Shown here in pieces: positions 39,219 to 49,933 of a DNA stretch of 64,000 nt (position 1 is the stretch's first letter; every line of letters starts with the position of its first letter). The notes below the pieces were generated by a model. The model had not been told where the DNA came from and ran no database searches. It worked only from the letters and a program-made list of their open reading frames with translations. The DNA comes from Clostridioides mangenotii TR (GTDB taxonomy: Bacteria; Bacillota; Clostridia; Peptostreptococcales; Peptostreptococcaceae). The stretch spans positions 1-64,000 of the forward strand of contig NZ_AXUS01000013.1 of NCBI RefSeq assembly GCF_000498755.1, given 5' to 3'. A program made the translations under genes and the position numbers.

Positions 39219-39270
39219 TAAGATTATGGAGAAAATTTATTTTAAGTTTCTGCATAATCTTTTTGTTTTA
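39219..39270 (+). terminator. Terminator of gap
   Basis: AAGATTATG with GAAA in the left arm pairs with TTTC and CATAATCTT in the right arm, followed by TTTGTTTT. The rest of the gap to 39546 is AT-rich with no feature I can name. Confidence 0.8.
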
Positions 39271-39546
39271 CAATCTAATCAATATACAACTTGATACCTG
39301 ACATCAAGTCGTCAGTTGGCATTGACAATAATGTTAATAAATTTACAATTAATTCTTAAAAGAAAGTTTTGCAAAATCAACTTGCATAAGTCTGATAAAA
39401 CTTTGTCGAAAAATATCGGTAATCAGTGTTTGCAAGGTGTTGTATAGGTAATTTACTATTGCAAAGTTTTAACATTACCTTTATAATCTAATTAAGAAAA
39501 ACTTCAAACTAAAATTTTATAATCAAAAATGGAAGGAATGAAAAAA

Positions 39547-40743
39547 ATGGAAGAAAAGGTAACGGAGAAATTAGATGACAGGAGGAAGGTAAAACCTGTC
39601 AGTACAGAAACCTTTGTATTTCTTGCCGTATTGCTAGTTGGTTTTGGGTACATAGGAAGCATAATGGGTGTGGGGACTATGTTTAAAGTCATAATGGCTA
39701 CTGCACATGCATTACTTCTAGAAACTGTTTTCTTAATTATGGCATTAGCTGTTTTGGCAGGTGCACTGAGTGCTTTACTTTCTGAATTTGGGGTAATTTC
39801 ACTTATCAACAAATTATTTAGAGGATTAATGAAACCTCTATATGGTTTACCTGGAGCGAGTATAGCTGGGGCTATAACTACATACTTATCTGATAACCCA
39901 GCCATAATATCGTTTGCGAAAGATAAATCATTCACACAGTTTTTTAAAAAATATCAAATTCCTGCTCTTTGTAATTTAGGAACAGCATTTGGTATGGGGC
40001 TTATAGTTACTACATTTATGATGTCTCAAGGAAAAGAGTTTATAGTGCCAGCTCTAATTGGTAACTTAGGAGCTATTATAGGAAGTATAATAAGTGTTAG
40101 ACTTATGTTACGTCAAACTAAAAAGTATTACAACTACAATCCAGAAGAAGATAAAAAAAGTACAGACGGTGTTACTAAAGGTGAAGAAATGAGAGAGATT
40201 AGGGATGGAAACGTATTCCAAAGATGTCTTGATTCAATTCTTGAAGGTGGTAAGCTTGGAGTTGAGATGGGACTTGCGATAATTCCGGGTGTTCTAGTTG
40301 TATGTACACTAGTTATGATCCTTACATTTGGACCATCAACTGATCCTACAACTGGTCAAGCTGTATATAATGGTGTTGCTTATGAAGGAATTAAATTACT
40401 TCCTGTTATAGGTGATAAACTTGGGTTTATACTTGAGCCTCTATTTGGATTTACTTCTGCAGAAGCTATAGCATTCCCTGTTACATCACTTGGAGCTGTT
40501 GGAGCTGCAATATCATTAGTACCTAAATTTATAGCAGATGGCGTTGTAACTCCAAATGATATAGCTGTATTTACAGCAATGGGTATGTGTTGGAGTGGTT
40601 ACTTAAGTACACACATAGGTATGATGGATGCACTTAATGCCAGAGATCTTGCTGGAAAAGCAATACTTTCACATACAATAGGTGGATTATTTGCAGGTAT
40701 GTCTGCACACTTTATATTTATGTTTGTTCAGATGATATTCTAA
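39547..40743 (+). CDS. Gate (nucleoside-recognition)-domain membrane protein
   Basis: A 398-residue polytopic membrane protein. A charged N-terminus precedes helices from about residue 25. Two Gate-type segments are visible: SLINKLFRGLMKPLYGLPGA with TTYLSDNPAIIS in the first half, and LEPLFGFTSAEAIAFPVTSLGAVGA in the second. Such proteins are described as putative transporters (YjiH-like), and no substrate can be read here. GGAAGGA lies 9 bases before ATG 39547; earlier in-frame ATGs at 39529 and 39538 surround the ribosome binding site. It is monocistronic. Confidence 0.75.
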   Translation: MEEKVTEKLDDRRKVKPVSTETFVFLAVLLVGFGYIGSIMGVGTMFKVIMATAHALLLETVFLIMALAVLAGALSALLSEFGVISLINKLFRGLMKPLYGLPGASIAGAITTYLSDNPAIISFAKDKSFTQFFKKYQIPALCNLGTAFGMGLIVTTFMMSQGKEFIVPALIGNLGAIIGSIISVRLMLRQTKKYYNYNPEEDKKSTDGVTKGEEMREIRDGNVFQRCLDSILEGGKLGVEMGLAIIPGVLVVCTLVMILTFGPSTDPTTGQAVYNGVAYEGIKLLPVIGDKLGFILEPLFGFTSAEAIAFPVTSLGAVGAAISLVPKFIADGVVTPNDIAVFTAMGMCWSGYLSTHIGMMDALNARDLAGKAILSHTIGGLFAGMSAHFIFMFVQMIF

Positions 40744-40786
40744 TTTAAATAAAATATTATGCTTAGATAGATTCTTAGTATATAAT

Positions 40787-40842
40787 AAAAAGCACTAAAA
40801 TGTTGAATGAGATTTTTCATACAATATTTTAGTGCTTTTTGC
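40787..40842 (+). terminator. Terminator after the Gate-domain gene
   Basis: Perfect-type stem AAAAAGCACTAAAATGTTG (40787-40805) with CAATATTTTAGTGCTTTTT (40822-40840). The 270 bases after it, up to 41110, hold only AT-rich DNA with a small GATTAG/CTAATC hairpin near 41000. Confidence 0.9.
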
Positions 40843-41110
40843 TGTTAAATGATCCTTTAAAATGTTTAAAAAATGTAAAATTAGTGTAAAAACATATATA
40901 TATGTAGAAATATGTTACAATATTTAGTAAACTAACAGTTAAGTTACTTATATAATAATTTGATTATTTTACTTACGGACTACCTAGTAGAATAATTGAT
41001 TAGCGACTAATCATAAATTTTATAAACTAATCATAATACTTATAGAGCAACTTACTAAATATTAAATTTAGAACTTACAATAAGATGGTTTATGTGATGG
41101 AGGTTATATT

Positions 41111-44100
41111 ATGGAAGAATTATTTCATATAGGTGTTGATGTAGGTTCTACAACAGTAAAAGTTGTGGTGCTAAACAATAACAACATAGTTTATAAAGAA
41201 TACAAAAGACATTATTCTGATGTAATAAAATCTGTAAAAGAAGTACTTAATTCGGTGTATGAAAAGTTTGGAAATAAAAAAATAACTATTGTAATAACTG
41301 GTTCTGGAGGCATAGGTATCTCTAAAGTACTAGAGGTTAAGTTTGCTCAAGAGGTTATATCTAGTACAAAAGCTATAGAACATTTTAATCCAGAGACAGA
41401 TGTAGTTATTGAACTAGGTGGAGAAGATGCGAAGGTTACATTTTTAAGTGACGGTGTGGATCAGAGAATGAATGGTATATGTGCAGGTGGAACAGGTGCA
41501 TTTATAGATCAGATGGCATCATTATTAAAAACTGATGCAAAGGGATTAAATGAATTAGCTAAAGATTATGAGGTAATTTATCCTATCGCTTCAAGATGTG
41601 GTGTTTTTGCCAAGACGGATATACAGCCTCTTATAAACGATGGAGCTAAACAAACAGATATAGCTATGAGTATTTTCAACGCTGTAGTGGTACAAACTGT
41701 CAGTGTATTATCATGTGGGAGAAAGATTGAAGGTAAAGTGGCATTTTTAGGGGGCCCACTCTATTTCCTATCTGAACTTAGGGAGGCTTTTAAGAGAGTA
41801 TTAAATTTAAGTGATGAAGATATAATATTTCCAGAAAATGCACAGCTTTACGTTGCTCTAGGAGCAAGTATCCTGTCTACCGATGAAGATAGTGTAAATT
41901 TATCTTCATTAATTGATAAATTAAACTCTGTTGATTGTATCGATTCAGTAGATACTGATTACATAGATATACTATTTAACAATGAGAAAGAGTACGAAGA
42001 ATTTACGGATAGACACAGTAATAATAAGGTAAAAACTAAAGATTTAAAAGAATTAAAAGGCAAATGTTATCTCGGTATAGATGCTGGCTCTACAACAACT
42101 AAATTAGCCCTTGTAGACGAAGAGGGCAACTTGCTATATTCTCATTATGGAAGTAACCATGGTGCGCCTTTAAAAACTACAATAAAGGCTATTAATGACA
42201 TATATAATTTACTTCCAACGGATAGTAGGATTGCGTATACTACTGTTACTGGATACGGAGAAGCTCTTATAAAAAAAGCCCTTAAAATAGATAATGGCGA
42301 AATAGAAACAATTGCTCACTATAAGGCGGCGAAATTTTTTAATGAAGATGTAGATTTTATATTAGATATAGGTGGACAGGATATGAAGTGCCTAAAAATA
42401 AAGAATGGTGTTATAGATAGTATTATTCTTAATGAGGCGTGTTCATCAGGATGTGGTTCGTTTTTAGAGACTTTTGCAGATTCGTTATCAATGGGAATTG
42501 AAGACTTTGCAAAGGCGGGGATTTACTCTAAAAACCCGGTAGATCTTGGTTCAAGATGTACAGTTTTTATGAATTCAAAAGTTAAACAATCGCAAAAAGA
42601 AGGCGCATCAGTAGGAGATATCTCTGCAGGCCTATCTTATTCAGTTATAAAAAATGCGTTATTTAAAGTTATTAAAATTAGAAACACTGATGAAATCGGA
42701 AAAAATATAGTCGTTCAAGGAGGTACTTTCTACAATGACTTGGTACTTAGAAGTTTTGAAAAACTTATAAATCAAGAAGTTGTCAGACCAAATATTTCTG
42801 GAATAATGGGAGCCTTTGGCGCTGCCCTTATATCAAGAGAGAAGTACACAGTTGGCTATAAAACTAAGTTGATTGAGCAAGATCAACTTACAAGTGTAAA
42901 TCTAGATGTAGATGTAACTAGATGTAAAGGTTGCTCAAATAACTGTTTACTTACTATAAATAAGTTTTCAGATGAAGAGATATTTGTATCGGGAAACAGA
43001 TGTGAAAAGGGTGAGATTTTACATGGAGGTAAAAAGCCTAACAAAGATGAAAAACCAATAAATCTTTACCAGTACAAATACGACAGAGTATTCAAATACA
43101 AACCTCTAAAGAAAGAAGAAGCTCCATTAGGTGAGATAGGTATACCTAGAGCTTTAAATATGTATGAGAACTATCCATTCTGGTTTACATTTTTTACGAA
43201 TCTTGGCTTTAGAGTAATTATATCTGATAGATCTTCAAAAGGATTGTACGAGAAAGGAATAACTAGTATAGCATCTGAAACAGTTTGTTATCCAGCAAAA
43301 CTAGTTCATGGGCATATAGAGAACCTTATAAACAAAGGTATAAAAAATATATTCTATCCTAGTGTTACAAATGAGAATAAAGAAGATCAAAACTCAGACA
43401 ACTACTACAACTGTCCAGTTGTAATTTCTTATTCTGAAGTTATAAAAAACAACGTAGAGGAATTGAGAACAGAAAATATAAATTATATGAATCCTTTTAT
43501 CAGTTTAAATGATAAAGAAAAATTGAAAAAAAGATTATACAATGAACTCGGAAGATTTTTTAATAATTTATCTAAAAGGGACATATACAGTGCAGTTGAT
43601 GCTGCAACTAAGGAACAGGATTCATTTAAACTTGAAATGCAAACAGTCGGTGAAAAAGCTATAAAAGATATGGAAGAAAAGAAACTCAAAGGGATTGTAT
43701 TATCTGGTAGACCTTACCACATAGATCCTGAGATAAACCACGGTATGCCAGAACTAATAAACTCACTTGGTTTGGCTGTTTTAACAGAAGATTCTATAGG
43801 ACATCTTGCAGAACTGGAGAGACCGCTTAGAGTTGTAGACCAGTGGGTATACCACTCTAGACTTTACAGAGCCGCAGCATTTACGAGAGAAAAAGATTAT
43901 TTAGAACTTGTGCAATTAAACTCATTTGGGTGTGGGCTAGATGCTGTAACAACAGATCAAGTTGAGGAAATTCTTCATGAAAAGTCTAAGATATATACAG
44001 TTATTAAGATAGATGAAGGTAACAATTTAGGTGCTGCTAAAATAAGACTTAGATCTCTGCAGGCAGCTATGTCAGAGAGAGAAGTAAACAATGTACATGT

Positions 44101-45364
44101 AAAAGATACAGAAAATAAGAAGAAATACGATAAAAACACTAAACTTGCTAAAGGTCATACAATACTAGCGCCACAAATGTCACCTATTCACTTCGACTTA
44201 ATTGAAAAAGCGGTTAATTTAAGTGGATTTAATATAGTGGTATTAAACGATACAGACAATAGTGTTATTGAAGAAGGGCTTAGATATGTAAACAACGATG
44301 CTTGTTATCCAGCCATTATAGTAGTTGGGCAGCTTATTAAAGCTCTTAAATCTGGAAAATACGATTTAAACAATACATCTGTTACCATAACTCAAACTGG
44401 TGGTGGATGTAGAGCCACAAACTATATTGGATTTTTAAGAAAGGCAATGTACGATGCAGGATTTAAAGATGTACCTGTTGTAGCACTTAGCGTAAATGGA
44501 ATAGAAGAAAATGGTTTGATGGAGAATGTGTCTTTAAAACTTATAAATAGACTGTTTATGGCTGCTATTTACGGAGATTTACTGATGAGAGTTCTCTATA
44601 GGGTAAGACCTTATGAAAAAGTTGAAGGTAGTACAAATGCACTGTTTAAAAAATGGAATGATGTATGTAAAGAATCTCTAGTAAAAGGAAAGTTATCTGA
44701 ATTTAAGAAAAATGTAAATTCTATAGTTAATGATTTTGACAACTTAGAAATATTAGACGTTCAAAAACCTAAAGTTGGATTAGTTGGAGAGATACTAGTT
44801 AAATTCCATCCAGTGGCAAACAACAATTTAGTTGATATACTTGAAGTTGAAGGAGCAGAGGCAGTTGTACCGGACCTTACTAATTTCTTCTTGAGTTGTG
44901 CTTACAACACAGTGTTTAAACACGATTACTTAGAAGGAACAGGAAAATCTAAGATGGCTGGTAAGGCGTTTATTGCGATTGTTGAAGCTTATCAAAAATC
45001 GTATAAAAAAGCTCTGAATAACAGCAAGAGATTTTCAGCACCAGAGAGAATTCAAAATGTAGCTGAAAGCACTAAACCTGTAGTTTCATTAGGTAACCAA
45101 ACTGGAGAAGGTTGGCTACTAACAGGTGAGATGGTAGAACTTTTAAATGAAGGGGTAGATAATATTATTTGTATGCAGCCTTTTGGTTGTCTGCCAAACC
45201 ATATTATTGGCAAGGGATCAATAAAAGAGCTTAAGAGATTGTACAAAAATTCGAATATTATACCTATTGATTACGATCCATCAGCAAGTGAGGTAAATCA
45301 ACTTAATAGAATAAAATTAATGCTTTCAACAGCATTTAGAAATCTGGAAAAAGAGAATATATAA
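41111..45364 (+). CDS. Giant 2-hydroxyacyl-CoA dehydratase activase-related protein
   Basis: A 1417-residue fusion protein. The first ASKHA ATPase domain (about 1-260) has [21 protein letters not shown] and [11 protein letters not shown]. The second (about 317-580) has [24 protein letters not shown] and [11 protein letters not shown] Cys-rich connector follows (CKGCSNNC, then CEKG), then a DUF2229-type domain ([20 protein letters not shown]) and a C-terminal half related to dehydratase D-components ([37 protein letters not shown]). Both ATPase and cluster-bearing acceptor modules are in one chain, so it may be a self-contained ATP-driven low-potential reductase. The substrate is unknown. ATGGAGGTTATATT precedes ATG. 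Confidence 0.85.
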   Translation: MEELFHIGVDVGSTTVKVVVLNNNNIVYKEYKRHYSDVIKSVKEVLNSVYEKFGNKKITIVITGSGGIGISKVLEVKFAQEVISSTKAIEHFNPETDVVIELGGEDAKVTFLSDGVDQRMNGICAGGTGAFIDQMASLLKTDAKGLNELAKDYEVIYPIASRCGVFAKTDIQPLINDGAKQTDIAMSIFNAVVVQTVSVLSCGRKIEGKVAFLGGPLYFLSELREAFKRVLNLSDEDIIFPENAQLYVALGASILSTDEDSVNLSSLIDKLNSVDCIDSVDTDYIDILFNNEKEYEEFTDRHSNNKVKTKDLKELKGKCYLGIDAGSTTTKLALVDEEGNLLYSHYGSNHGAPLKTTIKAINDIYNLLPTDSRIAYTTVTGYGEALIKKALKIDNGEIETIAHYKAAKFFNEDVDFILDIGGQDMKCLKIKNGVIDSIILNEACSSGCGSFLETFADSLSMGIEDFAKAGIYSKNPVDLGSRCTVFMNSKVKQSQKEGASVGDISAGLSYSVIKNALFKVIKIRNTDEIGKNIVVQGGTFYNDLVLRSFEKLINQEVVRPNISGIMGAFGAALISREKYTVGYKTKLIEQDQLTSVNLDVDVTRCKGCSNNCLLTINKFSDEEIFVSGNRCEKGEILHGGKKPNKDEKPINLYQYKYDRVFKYKPLKKEEAPLGEIGIPRALNMYENYPFWFTFFTNLGFRVIISDRSSKGLYEKGITSIASETVCYPAKLVHGHIENLINKGIKNIFYPSVTNENKEDQNSDNYYNCPVVISYSEVIKNNVEELRTENINYMNPFISLNDKEKLKKRLYNELGRFFNNLSKRDIYSAVDAATKEQDSFKLEMQTVGEKAIKDMEEKKLKGIVLSGRPYHIDPEINHGMPELINSLGLAVLTEDSIGHLAELERPLRVVDQWVYHSRLYRAAAFTREKDYLELVQLNSFGCGLDAVTTDQVEEILHEKSKIYTVIKIDEGNNLGAAKIRLRSLQAAMSEREVNNVHVKDTENKKKYDKNTKLAKGHTILAPQMSPIHFDLIEKAVNLSGFNIVVLNDTDNSVIEEGLRYVNNDACYPAIIVVGQLIKALKSGKYDLNNTSVTITQTGGGCRATNYIGFLRKAMYDAGFKDVPVVALSVNGIEENGLMENVSLKLINRLFMAAIYGDLLMRVLYRVRPYEKVEGSTNALFKKWNDVCKESLVKGKLSEFKKNVNSIVNDFDNLEILDVQKPKVGLVGEILVKFHPVANNNLVDILEVEGAEAVVPDLTNFFLSCAYNTVFKHDYLEGTGKSKMAGKAFIAIVEAYQKSYKKALNNSKRFSAPERIQNVAESTKPVVSLGNQTGEGWLLTGEMVELLNEGVDNIICMQPFGCLPNHIIGKGSIKELKRLYKNSNIIPIDYDPSASEVNQLNRIKLMLSTAFRNLEKENI

Positions 45365-45410
45365 AAAATGTTGTACAGTTAGATAATCTAAAGTATAAAT
45401 GAGATTTAAT

Positions 45411-45457
45411 AAAAATATCTAAACCAAAGGATGTAAGCTATGGTTTAGATATTTTTA
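45411..45457 (+). terminator. Terminator of the giant activase gene
   Basis: AAAAATATCTAAACCA pairs with TGGTTTAGATATTTTT, arms 45411-45426 and about 45441-45456. Confidence 0.85.
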
Positions 45458-45562
45458 TGTGTATTTTCATATGTGAAATTATTTATACTATATCTGTGTA
45501 TATTGCCTATGGATTTGATATAATAAGTTTAGTATGAATTAAACGCACGAGGAGGAATCAAT

Positions 45563-45940
45563 ATGTGTGAAGAAACTAAAGCATCGGAATACAATAAAAG
45601 AGGTTTAAACTGTGCTGAGTCTGTAATAAAGGCGTACAACGAAGAATTTGGTGCTAATATACCTGTAGCACTTGGAAGTGGCTTAGGCGGTGGAAATGCC
45701 GTTGGAAGTTTGTGCGGTGCAATAAATGCAGTAAACATTATAATAAGTTATGAAAAGGGAAGAGAAAACGATACAGAGACTAGTAATGCAAAACTTTACG
45801 TAAAAGATGCTATGAACTCAGTATCTGAAAAATATGGATCACATATATGTAAGGATCTAAAGAGGGACAAAGTTAGCTGTAAGGAGATAATAGATTTTTC
45901 TTACATAAACTTAAAGGAGACATTAAAGAAAGATCTTTAA
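45563..45940 (+). CDS. C_GCAxxG_C_C family protein
   Basis: A 125-residue redox-type protein. GLNCAESVIKAYN (residues 14-26), GSLCGAINAVN near residue 53, and single Cys near 95 and 104 fit the C_GCAxxG_C_C family, small proteins thought to bind metal or electrons that often sit near redox enzymes. The function is unproven. GAGGAGGAATCAAT precedes ATG. It lies between the giant activase gene and the HEPN-motif gene; 39 bases separate it from the latter, so those two may be cotranscribed. Confidence 0.8.
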   Translation: MCEETKASEYNKRGLNCAESVIKAYNEEFGANIPVALGSGLGGGNAVGSLCGAINAVNIIISYEKGRENDTETSNAKLYVKDAMNSVSEKYGSHICKDLKRDKVSCKEIIDFSYINLKETLKKDL

Positions 45941-45979
45941 ATATTTTAATAAAAAGTTTTAAAGAAAAGGTGGTAGGCG

Positions 45980-47293
45980 ATGAAGTTATATGAAAACTTT
46001 ATTTCATCAGAACTATTCAAATACGATGTAAGTGAAGACATCGTTATTTACAAGGGACGTTTTTGTGTTTACCTAGATAAAAAATATAAATGTAGTGGAA
46101 AAGTGTATTTGAAGACGATTCCACCTGTGTCTATTAATTTCCATGCAGATATACTTTTTGTTGAGGATATAGATGATGTAGATATAGGAAATATGGAGTT
46201 GAATTATGACAATGCTGTTTTAGAAGTACATGGATACAAAATAACTTCTGTAAGTATAAATTCTCTAAGTAAGTCCTCAATTGACGGATACTTAAATGGG
46301 AGTTATATGAGATCGAAAAATTCATTTGTAGATTATGTAGACTTTGGCATATTAAATTCAAATAAATACTCAGGAAAACTTATAAAAAATGGCGAAATAC
46401 TATATGCAGGTAGGATGGAGTTTGAATATAATGATTTTGTTGTGGTATTAGACAAGAGAGAAGATTATAGAAAAGAGCTTTATGAAGAGTTAAAGTCTAA
46501 ATCTGGAGCTATAATAACTCATGTCGGCAGAATCTACAGGAAAGACAATAAGAGCTTTAAAACAAGCAATATAATCGATATTTTAGATGATATATCAATA
46601 GCACTTAGTTTCGCTTGTGGCAGATATGTTGGATTTTGCACTGCACTTGGTTATAAAGATGATTCTGTAGTGTATAAACTGTGGGGAGAAAGTAGAGTTT
46701 CTCCGTTTAAATTTGTGCCAAATTGGACAGACACTATATCAAATCACCACAATATCGAAAAATATTTAGGTTTAATATGTAAAAAATTAGAGGACTTTTA
46801 CTATGGTAAAGCTATAAGAAATGTAGTTAACTGGTACATTGAATCGTTAAGTAGCATAACTTTAGAGAATAATATAATCTCGGTGCAAGTTGCCCTTGAG
46901 ACTCTTTCATATATAGTTTTAGTTGAGCAGGAAAAAACTATTACTGATGAAGATTTTGATAAAAATGTTACATCAAAAAATCTAAGATTACTTCTGGATT
47001 CTTGCAAGATTCCGTATGGAAAAGAAGAGCTTTTATTTTTTGATGATTGGATTAACGAGAAATTCGATGATGGTGTAGATCTTTTAATTTACTACAGAAA
47101 TACTATAGTGCATCCGAGTAGGAAGACTAAAAGAGCTAGACTTGAGCTTGAAGATATGTGGAATATAATTACTATTGGAACAAGATATATAGAACTTGTG
47201 CTTTTATATATTATCGGATATAAAGGCGAGTATTCCAATAGGCTAAAAGATAGATCTTATGGAGAAGTAGAAGTAGTTCCTTGGGGCCAATAA
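45980..47293 (+). CDS. Uncharacterised protein with C-terminal HEPN-type motif
   Basis: A 437-residue soluble protein with no confident family. Residues 1-200 look beta-rich (GRFCVYLDKKYKCSGKVYL), and the rest is helical. Near the C-terminus YYRNTIVHPSR contains RNTIVH (Arg373 to His378), an R-polar-x3-H motif in a helix, as in HEPN ribonucleases, preceded by a helical FFDDWINEKFDDGVDLLI. The arrangement of a beta-rich N-terminal part plus C-terminal HEPN recalls ApeA-type single-gene antiphage proteins, but the similarity is a guess. AAAGGTGGTAGGCG precedes ATG. No toxin-antitoxin partner (MNT) is adjacent. Confidence 0.55.
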   Translation: MKLYENFISSELFKYDVSEDIVIYKGRFCVYLDKKYKCSGKVYLKTIPPVSINFHADILFVEDIDDVDIGNMELNYDNAVLEVHGYKITSVSINSLSKSSIDGYLNGSYMRSKNSFVDYVDFGILNSNKYSGKLIKNGEILYAGRMEFEYNDFVVVLDKREDYRKELYEELKSKSGAIITHVGRIYRKDNKSFKTSNIIDILDDISIALSFACGRYVGFCTALGYKDDSVVYKLWGESRVSPFKFVPNWTDTISNHHNIEKYLGLICKKLEDFYYGKAIRNVVNWYIESLSSITLENNIISVQVALETLSYIVLVEQEKTITDEDFDKNVTSKNLRLLLDSCKIPYGKEELLFFDDWINEKFDDGVDLLIYYRNTIVHPSRKTKRARLELEDMWNIITIGTRYIELVLLYIIGYKGEYSNRLKDRSYGEVEVVPWGQ

Positions 47294-47347
47294 TAATTTA
47301 ATTTTTAGAAAATTAAAAAATAAGAATAAAAAAATTAAAAATATCTA

Positions 47348-47376
47348 TTGACAGATTTTGGTTTATGATTTAAAAT
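47348..47376 (+). promoter_or_regulatory. Promoter of the amino-acid transporter operon
   Basis: TTGACA (47348-47353), a 17-base spacer and TAAAAT (47371-47376), just ahead of the T-box leader. Confidence 0.8.
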
Positions 47377-47383
47377 CAATAAC

Positions 47384-47698
47384 AAGAACAGTTTAGAAAA
47401 TTTTATAAACACTTTTAAATGCTATGATAAGAAATAGTAGGAGTAGGTATCTTAATCAGAGAGTTTCCGGTTGGTGAGAGGAGCATTAGATTATACTTTG
47501 AACACATCTTTGAGCAGGACTTTGAAAGGACTTTTGTCCCAGTAGAAGATTTCGGTATCCTTGCACCCGTTACAGTGCTAGAGTATAGATAACACTATTG
47601 TACTTGATGAGGTTAGTGTCGTGAGGCATTAATAAAAAGAGGTGGAACCACGAGAGTCAACTCCCGTCCTCTAGCTATAGCTAGAGACGGGAGTTTTT
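47384..47698 (+). ncRNA. T-box leader of the amino-acid ABC transporter
   Basis: Stem I starts near 47419 (ATGATAAGAAATAGTAGG). The T-box AAGAGGTGGAACCACG lies at about 47637-47652, and the terminator stem AACTCCCGTC...GACGGGAGTT ends in T-run at 47698. In the specifier region (GAACACATCTTTGAGC) the position matching ACC of the thrC leader reads ATC (Ile); the overlapping triplets CAT (His) and ACA (Thr) cannot be excluded by eye. Expression of the transporter should rise when that tRNA is uncharged. Confidence 0.93.
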
Positions 47699-47808
47699 AA
47701 TACAATTTTTTATGCGCGCTAAAAATTTATGTTAAAAAATAAAATAAGATTGATACAAAAATTAGAAGTTAAAAAATTTATTAAAAAATTGATAATGGAG
47801 GAATAATT

Positions 47809-48600
47809 ATGAAAAATATATTTAAAAAATTATGTATTTTAACTGCAATAGTAGTGCTAGTAGGAAGTATGGTAGGTTGTTCTGGTAAAAGCGATAAAGC
47901 TGCAGATAAAAATGATAAAAAAGAAATAGTGGTTGGATTTGATAATACATTTGTACCGATGGGATTTTTAGATGAAAAAGGTGAAACAGTTGGTTTTGAT
48001 ATAGATCTTGCAAAAGAAACTTTTGAAAGAATGGAAAAGGATGTTAAGTTCCAGCCTATAGATTGGTCGATGAAGGAAACTGAAGTTAATTCAGGAAATG
48101 TAGATGTGCTGTGGAATGGTTACTCTATAACTGATGAGAGAAAGAAGAAGATTTCTTATACAGACGCATACCTTCAAAATAAACAAATAATAGTTACGAT
48201 GAGCGATTCTGATGTAAAGACTAAAGCTGATTTAAAAGATAAAGAAGTTGGCACTCAACAAGGGTCTACAGCATATGACGCAATCGAAAAAGATAAAGCA
48301 TTTATGGAAACTTTAAAAGGTGGCACTCCAGTGCTTTACGACACATACGACAAAGCTCTTAGAGACTTAGAGATAGGCAGAACAAGTGCAGTTGTCGGCG
48401 ATGAAGTTTTAGTTAGATATTATATGAGCCAAAAGGGTGAAGAAAAGTACAAAGTGCTAGAAGAAGACTTTGGACTTGAAGACTATGTAGTTGCAACAGC
48501 AAAGGACAATAAAGAGCTTAGTGATAAGATAAATGAGAAAATCAAAGTAATGAAAGACGATGGGACTTTCGAAAAGATATACAAAAAATGGTTTAAATAA
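47809..48600 (+). CDS. Amino-acid ABC transporter substrate-binding lipoprotein
   Basis: A 263-residue family-3 extracellular solute-binding protein. The signal peptide ends in the lipobox VGSMVGCS, with Cys24 as lipid site. VVGFDNTFVPMGFLDEKGET, GFDIDLAKETFERM, and SYTDAYLQNKQII, then GTQQGSTAYDAIE are the usual polar-amino-acid-binding blocks. AATGGAGGAATAATT precedes ATG. It is first in a gene set (binding protein, permease, ATPase, ArsC-like) under the T-box. Confidence 0.93.
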   Translation: MKNIFKKLCILTAIVVLVGSMVGCSGKSDKAADKNDKKEIVVGFDNTFVPMGFLDEKGETVGFDIDLAKETFERMEKDVKFQPIDWSMKETEVNSGNVDVLWNGYSITDERKKKISYTDAYLQNKQIIVTMSDSDVKTKADLKDKEVGTQQGSTAYDAIEKDKAFMETLKGGTPVLYDTYDKALRDLEIGRTSAVVGDEVLVRYYMSQKGEEKYKVLEEDFGLEDYVVATAKDNKELSDKINEKIKVMKDDGTFEKIYKKWFK

Positions 48601-48642
48601 GATTGGTAAATTTAGACAGATAATTTATGAGGGGGCCATATT

Positions 48643-49254
48643 ATGTTACAAGGTTTGGGAATAGTTTTAGCGATATTTTTAATAACACTTATTGTATCGA
48701 TACCGCTTGGCATTTTAGTTACATTTTTAAGATTGTCTAAAAATAAGCTGGTAAGTGGGATTACACAGTGTTATATACTTATAATGAGGGGCACACCACT
48801 GCTTTTACAAATGATAGTAATATTCTACGGCTTGCCGCTTATAGGTATAACTTTTGATAGGTTTACAGCAGGTATTATAGCCTTTATATTAAATTATGCA
48901 GCCTATTTCGCTGAAATATTTAGAGGTGGAGTCCAGTCTATAGATAGAGGGCAGTACGAAGCCTCAAAAGTACTTGGATTTGATAAAGTTACCATGTACA
49001 AAAGAATAATATTTCCCCAAGTTTTAAAGAGAATACTTCCTCCTGTTTCAAATGAAGTTATTACTTTAGTTAAGGATACATCTCTAGTGTATATACTTGG
49101 GCTAAATGATATTTTAAGAATAGCTCAAATTGCCATGAACAGGGATGTAAGTTTGATTCCGCTTTTTCAAGCAGGTGCTATATACCTAATATTTGTGGCA
49201 ATACTTACAAAAGGATTTGAACTTTTAGAAAAAAAGTTTATGTACTATAAATAG
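48643..49254 (+). CDS. Amino-acid ABC transporter permease
   Basis: A 203-residue inner-membrane permease of the HisM/GlnP type. The EAA loop reads QYEASKVLGFDKVTMYKRIIFPQ, and helices fill the rest. RGTPLLLQMIVIFYGLP is the typical start of the second segment. It is slightly shorter than common permeases (about 215-225), the difference being at the N-terminus. GAGGGGGCCATATT precedes ATG. Confidence 0.93.
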   Translation: MLQGLGIVLAIFLITLIVSIPLGILVTFLRLSKNKLVSGITQCYILIMRGTPLLLQMIVIFYGLPLIGITFDRFTAGIIAFILNYAAYFAEIFRGGVQSIDRGQYEASKVLGFDKVTMYKRIIFPQVLKRILPPVSNEVITLVKDTSLVYILGLNDILRIAQIAMNRDVSLIPLFQAGAIYLIFVAILTKGFELLEKKFMYYK

Positions 49255-49264
49255 GGGGTAAAAT

Positions 49265-49933
49265 ATGTTAAAGGTAGTGAATTTAAATAAGTCTTTTAAA
49301 CAAAATAGGGTTCTTAAAGATATAACCTTCGAACTTGAAAAAGGTGAAGTAGGAGTATTATTAGGTAAATCAGGTGCAGGTAAAACTACTATTTTAAGAT
49401 GTATCAACGATCTTGAAAAATTTGATAGTGGCGAGATAATTATTGATAATAAAACGATAAAGTCCAGTAAAGATATGGCGGAGATAAGGGGACAAATAGG
49501 AATGGTATTTCAAAATTTCAACCTATTTCCACACATGACTGTACTAGAGAATATAATAGAATCGCCTGTTAATATTTTTAAAGCGGATAGATATGAAGCA
49601 GAGAAAACTGCAAAAGAATTACTGAAATTAGTGGATTTAGAGGATAAATTAGACGCATATCCTTTTGAGCTATCTGGAGGGCAACAGCAGAGAGTTGCAA
49701 TAGCCAGATCGTGTGCACTTATGCCTAAAGTACTGTGCTTTGATGAACCTACATCAGCTTTAGATTCAGATACGATTCAGAGAGTTGTAGCTATTATAAA
49801 AAAACTAAAAGACAAAGGTATGACTGTTCTTATAATAACTCATGATGTCGCTTTTGCAGACAGTGTAGCTGATAAAATTATCAGTATTAAAGATGGAGTA
49901 GTTGGGGACATAAAGCTTAAGGAGGAAATTTAA
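49265..49933 (+). CDS. Amino-acid ABC transporter ATP-binding protein
   Basis: A 222-residue ATPase of the GlnQ/HisP type. Walker A is GKSGAGKTT, Q-loop MVFQNFNLFPHMTV, signature LSGGQQQRVAIA, Walker B VLCFDEPTSALD and switch His in ITHD. It lies 10 bases after the permease gene and ends directly at the ATG of the ArsC-like gene. Confidence 0.95.
   Translation: MLKVVNLNKSFKQNRVLKDITFELEKGEVGVLLGKSGAGKTTILRCINDLEKFDSGEIIIDNKTIKSSKDMAEIRGQIGMVFQNFNLFPHMTVLENIIESPVNIFKADRYEAEKTAKELLKLVDLEDKLDAYPFELSGGQQQRVAIARSCALMPKVLCFDEPTSALDSDTIQRVVAIIKKLKDKGMTVLIITHDVAFADSVADKIISIKDGVVGDIKLKEEI

Noticed and set aside
39504-39935. 143-residue minus-strand open frame
   Set aside because: It is the reverse of the Gate-domain gene, starts inside it, has no ribosome binding site, and its composition is that of an antisense shadow.
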